A stretch of 64,000 nucleotides of DNA from Clostridia bacterium (lineage in GTDB: Bacteria > Bacillota > Clostridia > Christensenellales > Borkfalkiaceae): NCBI GenBank assembly GCA_900764105.1, contig CAAFMS010000028.1:43893-107892 (forward strand). The letters run 5' to 3'. Positions 6,939 through 17,200 of the stretch are shown here, one piece after another; position 1 is the stretch's first letter, and the number at the start of each line of letters is the position of its first letter. Both the position numbers and the translations under genes were made by a program. The notes under the pieces are model-generated. The model had not been told where the DNA came from. It worked only from the letters and a program-made list of their open reading frames with translations, and did not search any database.

Positions 6939-7600
6939 CCCCTATCGTCGGCTTCGCCGCCACTCCCAACCTCTTTTGTCGCTTTGCGACATTTCCTCCG
7001 TTTCTACGGAGGAATTTACCCCAAAAAAGGAAATAATATGTTTTTTCATACTTCCGAAGAAAAAGCGATGTTTGCCGTTTTGCAGTAACTTCCGCTTTGT
7101 CCCCTATCGTCGGCTTCGCCGCCACTTCCCCCGAAGGAGGAAGCGATGCTTGTCTTCTCGCAACAACCTCCGTTTCTACGGAGGAATTTACCCCAAAAAA
7201 GGAAATAACATGTTTTTCATACTTCCGAAGAAGAAAGCGATGTTTGCCATTTTGCAGTAACTTCCGCTTTATCCCCTATCGTCGGCTTCGCCGCCACTTC
7301 CCACGAAGGAGGAAGCGATTCCTGCCGTTTTGCAACAACCCCCGTTTCTACGGAGAAATTTACCCCCGAAGGAGGAAGCGATGTCTGCCTTTGCAACAAC
7401 ACCCGTTTCTACGGAGGAATTTTCCCCCGAAAAAGGAAATAATATGTTTTTCATACTTCCGAAGAAGAAAGCGATGTTTGCCGTTTTGCAGTAACTTCCG
7501 TTTTGTCCCCTATCGTCGGCTTCGCCGCCACTTCCCCCGAAGGAGGAAGCAATGCCTACCGTCTTGCGATATATTTCCGTTTTAGCGGATTTCGGGAAAA
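6939..7600. repeat. Composite tandem repeat array (four irregular units)
   Basis: Units begin CCCCTATCGTCGGCTTCGCC at 6939, 7101, 7273 and 7507 (spacings 162, 172, 234). Each contains CTTCC(CCCGAAGGAGG)AAGCGATG, a hairpin CCTCCGTTTCTACGGAGG and, in three units, a 60-bp segment with ATGTTTTTCATACTTCC. Open frames here on both strands are translations of the repeat. No gene is seen between 6740 and 7770. Confidence 0.8.
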
Positions 7601-7700
7601 TCTGAAGATAAATCTTTTAACTATAACAGCAAAATTTTTACTCTTCCTTAGTAATAAACATATTTTTGTTAGACAATTTAAAAGAATGTTTCTACGTCCG

Positions 7701-7759
7701 CTTCCTCCTTCGGGGGAAGTGGCAAAATCGAGCGTATGCGAGATTTTGACGATAGGGGA
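7701..7759. repeat. Dispersed repeat (family 2) abutting the DUF559 gene
   Basis: A 59-bp element from CTTCCTCCTTCGGGGGAAG to TTTTGACGATAGGGGA. It matches 46051-46109 with two differences. Parts of it make up the array at 6939-7600. It ends 11 nt before the stop codon of the DUF559 gene. Confidence 0.75.
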
Positions 7760-7770
7760 CTTGCATAATC

Positions 7771-8151
7771 TTATAACGATAATTTTTCGTAAATATCGTT
7801 ACATACTTCTTTAAACTCTAAATTTATCTCTCTATTTGTGTACCTCAACACGTTTACTCCGAGAGAATTAAGAAATGCCGTCCTCTCTAAATCTTTTATC
7901 TCGTTTTCTTTTTCATAATGCTGCGAACCGTCAATTTCTATGGCAATTTTTTTATCAGCACAATAAAAATCTACCACATACTTGGATATTACCATTTGTC
8001 GATGAAATCTCCAAGGTAACGCATTCACGCATTCATACCACAACTTACGCTCCTCTTTTGTCATAGTTTTTCGCAAGTTTCTTGCAACTGTCTTTAACTT
8101 AGGATTACTATAATCATACTTTTTTGTCATTATTTTCGTTTTATTCGCCAT
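7771..8151 (-). CDS. DUF559 endonuclease-like protein (Vsr/PD-(D/E)XK fold)
   Basis: 126 residues from ATG at 8151. N-terminal RNLRKTMTKEERKLWYE and core FHRQMVISKYVVDFYCADKKIAIEIDGSQHY match DUF559, whose fold is related to the very-short-patch repair endonuclease; Asp in VVDFY and Glu/Asp in IEIDGSQH are the putative metal ligands. The substrate is unknown. There is no strong RBS; TTG at 8157 or ATG at 8130 are alternative starts. The gene is surrounded on its 3' side by family-2 repeats, and such genes may travel with them (inference). Confidence 0.78.
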   Translation of the reverse strand: MANKTKIMTKKYDYSNPKLKTVARNLRKTMTKEERKLWYECVNALPWRFHRQMVISKYVVDFYCADKKIAIEIDGSQHYEKENEIKDLERTAFLNSLGVNVLRYTNREINLEFKEVCNDIYEKLSL

Positions 8152-8190
8152 CGACAACTTTCAATTTCGCTGTATTGCTCTTTATTTTTA

Positions 8191-8220
8191 ACCGCCCCGA
8201 CGAAAATTCGTCGGAGCGGT
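8191..8220. terminator. Hairpin between the giant gene and the DUF559 gene
   Basis: ACCGCCCCGACGAA pairs with TTCGTCGGAGCGGT (one mismatch) around an AA loop. No good U-tract follows on either strand, so termination is uncertain. Confidence 0.45.
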
Positions 8221-8267
8221 CTTGAAGTTTATCTTATCTCAAAGATAATCGTTTGAAGTTTGAACGG

Positions 8268-11200
8268 TTATACGGTCGCAGTTACTATCGAAAGAAGTAC
8301 GTCTACCATTTCTTCGAGTTTCAAAGAACCCCAGAACTTTCTACCGTTATCGTACTGATATCCGTCGGCTATCTGATAAGTAACCTTATCTTCGGCAGAA
8401 ATCGTTTCCGCCGCCGTCGCCTTAGCCTTTTCTTCAGCCGTGAAAGTAATAACTATGTCGATCGCGCTGTCGCCGATCGTTCCGCTTCCGTCCGTATCGA
8501 CTCCGCCTGCGATGACGTAAGGTCTGATCTTGTCGAACGTCGAATCGAGTTTTTCAAGCGTTCCGCCCGGAGCGGTATTATTCGCGCCGTTATCCGATTT
8601 TATCGGAAGTACGCCCGCGTTGAACAAATCAATTGCCGTCGAATTATCGATTGCGTCCTGAATAGCCGTGCTGATGTCGCCGACCTTGGTAGTCGAAGGA
8701 ATGAGCGAGAGCGGTCCCGTCTGCGTTTCTTCGAAGATGTCTCCGACGGTTACGCTTGCCTTGACCTTGCTACTCAACCTCGTTCCGAAGTCGTCTTTTC
8801 TTATATCGGTTATCGTGAAGTCCGCAACGCAGAGGATAAGGTTATCGGTTATCTTAGTCCACGTTCCGCTATCGTTTCTGTACCAGCCTTCAGCGTGAGT
8901 CCCGCTTCCGTGCGGCAGACATTCGTTTGTTCCGTCGCAGTATTCGTAACTCATCAACTCGCCGATTTTAACGTTCTTGATCTGCGTTTCGATAGAGAAG
9001 TCTCCGTCGATTACCGATCTCATGGAAACGTTGGCGAGTATTGTTTCGAGCGTGGTCGCGCGGCTATAAACGTCGTCGGAAGCGTCGGGCGTTCCCTTAT
9101 CGTCGAGAACGTACCACACTTTCTTCGATCCGCTCGCAATATGCGTATGGGTCGGGTCTGCGTCTTTGTAAGTGCAATCGCTCGCGCCGTTGCAGTATTT
9201 ATAGCCCATTACGTCGCCGAGAAGCACGCCGTCGAACGCTTCGCCGAGGTTGAGACCGTTATCGAATATTTCTCCGAGGTCTTTATCCGCGATTCTGTCG
9301 AGAAGAACGCCCGAGGCTTCGTAAGTGTTCGTACTTTCGTTAAGTTTATACCATACGCCCGCTTTATGCTCGTGGGTCGCGTCGGGTATGTCGCAAGTTT
9401 CGTCGCTGCCGCCGCATCTCACCATATTCATCGCTTCGCCGAGTTTAACCCCTCTTACGATGTCGCTGAACTCGAACGAACCGCTCATAAGATGTCCGAG
9501 TCTTACGTTCGCGAATGCGTTTTCTATCGCGCCGACCTTTTCCGTACCGCTTTCGTCTTTATACCAACCTCCCAGAGTATGAGTCGTATCGGTATGCGAC
9601 TTAAACGTACAATCGATTTTGTCGTGATAGTGCCACTTGTGATTTTCGTCGGTATGCGTTGCGTCTGCGCAGAGTTTGATGCCCGAAAGCGCGGTTACGA
9701 ACTCGGATTTCTTGCTATACATTTCTCCGTCGTCGTGAACGTGATATTCGTAGTCTTTATGCGAATTTTCCGGTTCGCAGAAAGTATATCTCGTCTCGCG
9801 TTCGTCCGTCGTGAACTTATAGTGTCCGCAGTAATAATATCCGAGAATTTCGCCCGCATATATGCCGTCGAGAATGTGTGTGACTTTGAAACCTTTATTA
9901 GTCGCTTCTTCAATCGTCAACATATAGATTTTCTTCATTATTACGCCGTTCGCGCCCTCTTCTTTAACGACTTCGCCGTTCGGTTTTATCCACTCGTCAT
10001 TCGCTTTGTCGTATCTGCCGCCCATGAGTTCGCCGACTTTGACTGTTCCGAAATACGGTTTTAATATATTCTTTTGGAAATTCGCTCTTTCTTTGTAAAC
10101 CTTACCGATAGTGAGTTCGTTAAACGCAATGTCGAGCGGGGTTTCGTACGCTCCCTTAACGCTCCATTTGCCGTCCTCGCCCTTTTCGATTTCGGTATAC
10201 TTCATCTGCTTTTCAAGACTCTTCGTCTTGCAGACGTAAGCGAGAATATCGCCGAGCGGAAGTTTGCCTATTACGCCCGTTTCTTCGTCTAAGAAATACT
10301 TGGCGGTTTTCTTGGCTTTGTACGCCTCGATAAGACCTCCGAGGCTAGAAGCGAATATCGCCCCGAACACTTCGTTAAAGTTACCGCTTATCGTAAGAGC
10401 GTAGTCGTTTGCTACGTCGTAGTTGAACGTGACTTTCAGTTTCTTAGCGACGAGTTTTTCCGTGACCGCGCCGAATACGTCTCCGAGCGAAAGTTTTCCG
10501 TAGTAGGTATTGACGAAATCGAGAACTCCGTTCTTCACCTTGATTTTCTTGGTGATAGAAGCGGCTTCGGTAATCTTCATATTGAAGGTCGCTCTGAACA
10601 CTTTCGCCATTTTACCGGTAAGAACGAGATTATTGCTCTTATAGTCTCTCGCCGTACCTCCCGCGGTAAGTCTGACTTTCGTCGCAGCGTATTTTCTGAA
10701 TACGTCGTAAGTGAAATCGCCTACCGTGAAGTCTTTATAAGTGTCTTTCACAAGTTGCTTAACGCCGCTTACGCCCTTCTTTAAAGACGAGAGCATAACG
10801 TTGACCTTGATGTTGAAAGTCGCCTGTAATACGTCCGCAAGGTTGCCCGATATAACGTAATTACCGTTTACGTCGGTTGCGTCGCAAGCGAAGCCCTTGC
10901 AGATTTTCCCTTTCGTAAGTACTCTTACAAGGTCGTAAGCGTAATCGCCTATCGGTCTTTGAAGAAGCATCTTTTTCGCTTTCGCTACGAAGTTCTTATC
11001 TTTCAAAAGAGCGTTATAGATTTGTTTTACGGTTACGTTCGATACGTCTTCCATAACGGCTTTGAACGAACCTTCTACGGTAAACTCGCCTTTCTTGTCG
11101 CTTCCGACTATCTTGCTGTCGAACTTAGTCATCGACTTGTTATAGAAGGACTGAATAAGTCCGCCTATACGATAATCGCCTACGGCTTCGATAATCTTGC

Positions 11201-14200
11201 CCGGCATTGCGAGCGCGACTACCGCAAACAGAACGTAACTCGACGGAATAGAGTAAACCGTACTCATACCGCTCGAAACTTTCTCGCCCTTTTCGTTGTA
11301 CCAGACTTTCTTGCCGCCCTCTATTCTGAAATAGATACCGCTTTCGTTGCCGCTTTCGTCTACTTTAATCTTGAAGTATCCGAACATTACGTTGTCGGTA
11401 ATATTCAGAACGTAGTTGATAACGTCGGCGTATTTGCTTACGCCGTCCATAGTTTTAAGGTCTATCTTGAACTTCTCTAATTCCTTGCTTGCGGGAACCT
11501 CGAAGTCGTTGACTTTCAACGCTACGGACGCAAGTTCGGCAATCTTAATATCGGTAAGTTCTCTGAGACCCTTGTTGGTAATTTTCTTTTTAAGAATATC
11601 TTCGAGGTATACGTTAAGGGTGTGCTTATCGTCTTTCGTGACTTTGCCTGCAAACTCGGCGATTTTAGCCTTATTTTTGATATTCTTAACAAATACTCCG
11701 ACTTCGTTTACGGTAAGGTCGAACAAATCGCTTACGATAAGCGGCATCGCCTTCGTTCCGTTAGCCCATACGTTTTTCTCGTTGACCGCAAGATCCTTTA
11801 TCGCTAACTGAGCAAATTCGCCCAACTTTGCGGTACCGAAATAGTGCTTGACGATTTCGGTCGGCTGTTTCTTGTTGTCTTTTACGACTTTGACGACGTT
11901 TACGACAGGATCGTCGAGAAGTTTGGAAAGTACCGCTTTTTCGGTTATCTTACTTATATTGTCGTTCTTTAAGTCGTCGAGATAATGTCTGAGCGTTCTC
12001 TTTTCGCCGCAAATCGTATTTGCGAGATACTCGGGAAGGTTGGCTTTGTTGTTCTTAACTTCGAGAAGTTGATTTACGGTTACGTTGAACACGTCGCTCA
12101 CTATGAGTTTCATAGCCTTGCCGTCGTTTGCCCACGTTCCGTCCGCGTTCTTGTCAAGTTTTGCAAGAGCGATCTGAGCAATCGCGCCGATAGTCGCATC
12201 GCCGAAGTAATATCTGACTTTTTCTTCGAGTTTGCCCTCGCCGATAAGTCTGTTTACAAGGTCGATAACCTTTTCGTTTACGACTTTATCGAGTACGTCT
12301 TTTTCGATTATCTTATTGACCGCTGCCATATTGAGGTCGGAGAGATAATCGCCTACCGTTCTCTCTTTACATATCGTCTCGACAAGATAGGTTATCATAT
12401 CTTTACCTTTCTTGCCTTTAACTTCAAGGATCTGATTTACGGTTACGTTGAACACGTCGCTTACTATGAGTTTCATAGCCTTGCCGTCGTTCGCCCACGT
12501 TCCGTCAGCGTTCTTGTCGAGTTTTGCAAGCGCAATCTGAGCAATCGCGCCGATAGTCGCGTCGCCGAAGTAATATCTGACTTTTTCTTCGAGTTTGCCC
12601 TCGCCGATAAGTCTGTTTACAAGGTCGATAACCTTTTCGTTTACGACTTTGTCGAGTACGTCTTTTTCGATTATCTTATTGACCGCTGCCATATTGAGAT
12701 CGGAGAGATAATCGCCTACCGTTCTCTCTTTGCATATCGTCTCGACAAGATAGGTTATCATACCTTTACCCTTCTTGCCTTTGATTTCAAGAAGTTGATT
12801 TACGGTTACGTTGAACACGTCGCTTACTATGAGTTTCATAGCCTTGCCGTTGTTCGCCCACGTTCCGTCTGCATTCTTGTCGAGTTTCGCAAGCGCAATC
12901 TGAACAATTTCGCCCAACTTTGCATCTCCGAAATAGTACTTGACGATTTCGGTCGGCTGTTTCTTGTTGTCCTTTACGACTTTGACGACGTTTACGACAG
13001 GATCGTTGAGAAGTTTGGAAAGTACCGCTTTTTCGGTTATCTTACTTATATTGTCGTTCTTCAGATCGTCAAGGTAATGTCTGAGCGTTCTCTTTTCGCC
13101 GCAAATCGTATTTACGAGATACTCGGGAAGGTTGGCTTTGTTGTTCTTTATATCGAGAAGTTGATTTATCTTCACGTTAAACAAATCGCTCACGATAAGC
13201 GGCATATTTTTGCCGTTGTTCGCCCACGTTCCGTCTGCGTTCTTGTCGAGTTTTGCAAGCGCAATCTGAGCAATCGCCCCTATGGACAAATTACCCGCTT
13301 TCTCTTTAAGGAACCCAACCTTATCAGACGAGTCCAAAAATTCCTTTACGTTTATATTGAATATAACGTTTAAAGGCTCTTTCTTCGTCGTATACTCGCC
13401 CTTGCCGTTTACGTTGTTCGCATCGCAGGCAAATCCGCTGAGTCCTAACTTCTCTCCGAGGAATTTAGAAAGAGGATCGAAGAGTATATCGCCGATCGGT
13501 CTATCGAGAACGTAGTTCTTTATAACTTCAAGCGGTTTATTATTCTTGAAGTCTTCCATAACTCCGCCAATAGTCTTGTTTGAAAGTTCGGTGAGGAACG
13601 CGCTGAACGCGCCTTTTATCTCATATTCCTTATTCGCTTCTTCTGCTTCCTTATCTTTCAGCCCCATTTCGCTTCCGGCAAACGCCTTGGGTATTAACAT
13701 ATTATATAAGGGCATAAGAACGGTTCCGACTTTAAGTTCTTTAACCGCTTCGGACACAAGTTTCGGGTTCATTATTCCGTAGACGAGATAGAGAACGTAA
13801 CTCGTGGGCGCGTTGAATACGGTGTTCAATGCGTCGTTGCATGCGTTTCCTTTATCGTCGTACCACTTGCCGTCTTCGAGTCTGTAACCGCTACCGTCGG
13901 AATTTCTGAGGAAATCGCCGATAAGAACGCTGTCGGTCAGGTTGAGAACGTAGTTGATAATCGGGTCGAGAGTCGTCGAATCTACACCGAATTTCTTTAC
14001 GCCCTCGTTCGAATTAACCCTTATTCCGTCAACTTTCAGAATAAGTCCGACGAGTTTTGCGATTTTGATTTGCGTTAAGCCGTCTATTCCGCGGTTCTTC
14101 TTTATGATGCTTTCGGCGTTCTGACCTCTTAAAATATCGTCGAGATAGACGCCTAAGGTATGATAGTCATCATCCGTGATCTTTTTAAGTAATTTGTATA

Positions 14201-17200
14201 TGCCGCCCTTTAAATTATTGTTTGTTATCGCGTCGATAAGATCGAACACGTCGCCGAAACTAATGTCTATAACATCGGAAAGGATAAGCGGACGATTCAA
14301 GTCTTTAACCGACTTTACCGCAATACCGACAACGTCTCTGAACGCTACGCCGCCGACCAACATTTTAAGGTATTCGATAGTCGTATAAGTCTCGCCCGTA
14401 AACGGATCTTTAACGACCTTTCCGAGAACGCCTCTTATAAATTCCCCAACCTTCGTTTGTCCTATCGTCCTGAGCGTACCGTCGTTGAAATCGTTTATAC
14501 CGAAGTTTTTGAAGTAGTCGTTGAAAGTTCTGCCCTCTTTTCTTCCGTCTTCTTTCTCTTCATACTTAAACGCTTTGTCGGTGATACTTATAACTTTATC
14601 GATTGCTTCCTGATTGCCGATTACCGCATGCAACACCGTTTCAAACGTAATATCGAATACGTCGCTCAAAACCAACGGAAGAGGATTTTTGTTGACTCCC
14701 CATATATTGTCGATACCGTCTTTTTGACAGTTGTCGGCAAAGTTCGGAACGATTATAGCAATGAGGTCGCCCACTCTTCTCTGCGGGAATACTTCGTTGA
14801 CGAGGTTTACGGCGAGGTTTTGTTCGCCCGTTCTGTTCTTGACTATGTCAAGGATATATCCCACGCTTACGCTGAATATATCGCCGAGCATTACGGGATA
14901 TGTTTCGCCGTTATCGTTTTTCGTCCAAACGTGATTTTTGGCGTCGGTCTCTTTCGCATACAGGAAGAGTTCAGCCACATATCCGAGTTTGATTTTGCCG
15001 AAATAATGATTTATAACGTCTAACTTATCTTTGCCGGCGTCTAAAAGGTCGCAGACAAGTCCTTGGTTCTCGTCGCCTTTGGTATCTACGAGAACTATAT
15101 CGCTTATGAGTTTGATAAGTTGTTTATCTTTCAGTTTATCGTTCTTGGCGATTATCGGGTCTAAGAGGTCGCCTATCTTTATTCCGTCGAGTATTCCGAA
15201 CAAATAGTCTTTCTTTTCGTCCGCAGTATATTTCTGACTTATACCGAGCAAATGGTCGAGCAGGTCGAACATATTTACGGAAAGAAGCCTCGAAACGGGG
15301 TAGTAAATCTCCTTTTCGTTCTTATCGTACCACTTACCGTCTGCCTTATTGTATCTGAAGCCTAAGAAGGTCTCGACGTACTGTCCGAGCATAAAGTCGA
15401 GGTTGATAAGTCCCTCTTCGTTCGTCTTGCCGCCGAGAAGTTTCTGCGTAATGGTTCTGTTGTCGTTCTTGTCGGTGAGAAGGGTTATTATTCTGCCGAT
15501 TTTAGTATCGAGTATCGCCGAAATCGCAACGCCGATCGACTTGCCCTCGCCTTTACTAAGAACGTAAGCGTCGTCTACTTTCTTCATTCCGACGACGGGA
15601 GCGACAACGTCGCCGATAGTCGTATCGCCTAAAACTTCGACTATGAAGTTTATGACGTCTTTATCTTCCGAGAAAATAAAGTTGAATATCGTCTCATAAG
15701 AAGTATTGAACAGTATGTTGACTAAACCCGAAGCCTGCTCCAAGGTTTTGAAGTTGTAAGTTCCGTCTCCGAGTTTTTCCGCAGCGAAGGGTACGAACGT
15801 TTCGCCGAGCATAAACTCGCCGAACTGATTGTTAAGTTCTTCGCGGAGAAGTTCTTTGTTCTTGAATCCGTCGCCCGTTATGTTTGCGTAAGTTATGTAA
15901 TCCCATTTAAGGAAAGCGTCGAATACGCCGTTTATCTTCTCGTCTTTACCGAGAATCGTTCCGTACTCATCGCCCGTACCTTCTTCATATTTAAGGGCGA
16001 ACGCAAGTACCGAACCGAGAGAGATATTCTTCACGGTTTCTTCGAGCATACGGGTATTTTCTTCGCTCTTCGTCATAAGGAGTTGTTCGAGCGTGAGATC
16101 GAAGAATTTTGCTAAGTTACCCCTTGCGGTTCTTCCGAAAATCGTCCACTCCGTCTCGCCGAGCGAATCGTAATCGCATTTTCCGTTCAGTATATCGCCG
16201 AGCCTTACGTCTTTGATTTCTTCTTTAAGGTTGTATTCCGCGTTTTTGTCGAAGCCCGCCGCTATCTGCCACAATTTAAGGAGAAGTACCGTGTTAAGCC
16301 CGTCTTCGATTTTTCCGCCGTTTTTATCGTAATACCTAACTTCGTTTCCTTCGCCGACTTTCGAGTATCCGAGAAGCGGAGCGATTATATCGCCCATCGA
16401 AGCGTAGGGAAGGAAGCCTCTTATTACATTGGAGAAGGAGAATTCCTTGCTGTTTTCAAGTTCTTTAACAAGGGAGAACACGCCGCCGAATCTGATGTCG
16501 TACAGGAGAGATACGATTCCCGTTATTTCGCCGCCGTCTTTGTTCTTCCACGACCCGTCGCTGTAAGTCATTCCGAGAACGTTTCCGAGAGTGACTCCGC
16601 CGAGAGATTCTTCGAACACGCCGTAAATCGCGTCGAGTTCGATTTTGTCGCCGCCGAACGCGACCGCCAAATCTTTGAATTTAATATCGAACAATCTCGT
16701 CTTGAACACGCCGACAGACTCGCCGTTTTCGTCGAGATAATATCCGTTTTCGTCTTTAACGGGGTTACCGTCTTCGTCGAATTTCAGTTTGAAAAGTTCG
16801 CCGAGACCTTTCGCCACCGTAAGGTCGTCGCCCGCGAGTTTGGAAATCGCCGCGACCACGTTGAGCCTTATCTGCTTGCCCGTGAGTTCGCTGTCCTTAT
16901 CGCCCACTACGTCCTCTATCGTAAAGTCCATAAGGCTCTTTAAAAGTTCGCTCTGTACGGGTTCGCCGTTCGGCTTTTTCCATACGCCGTTCTCATCTTT
17001 CGTATATTTGAACGTTTCGAGAATATCGCCTACGGAGAGGTCGCCGAATACGAGGAGGAAGTTATGTATTTTCTGCTCTACCGTTCCCTCGTCTGCAAAC
17101 GCGTGGTATACGTCCGTGAGATTAAGGTTCGCGAGATACCCTAAAAGTCCGTTGACTTCCGTCTCTTCGTCGCCGCTTTTTTGTACCCACGTTCCGTTCT

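Noticed and set aside
6730..7585. Several 60-176-codon frames on both strands
   Set aside because: Translations of the composite repeat array (RRRKRCLPFCSNFRF-like strings recur); no RBS and no family match.
8191..8220. Strong intrinsic terminator for the giant gene
   Set aside because: The hairpin is good but no U-tract follows on either strand; kept only as a low-confidence hairpin.
8253..10064. 603-codon open frame on the plus strand, antisense to the giant gene
   Set aside because: Low-complexity Arg/Val/Phe-rich translation without RBS. It arises because codons that would give stops on the other strand are rare in this gene. The same holds for 11985-13373, 14457-15023 and 35109-35798.
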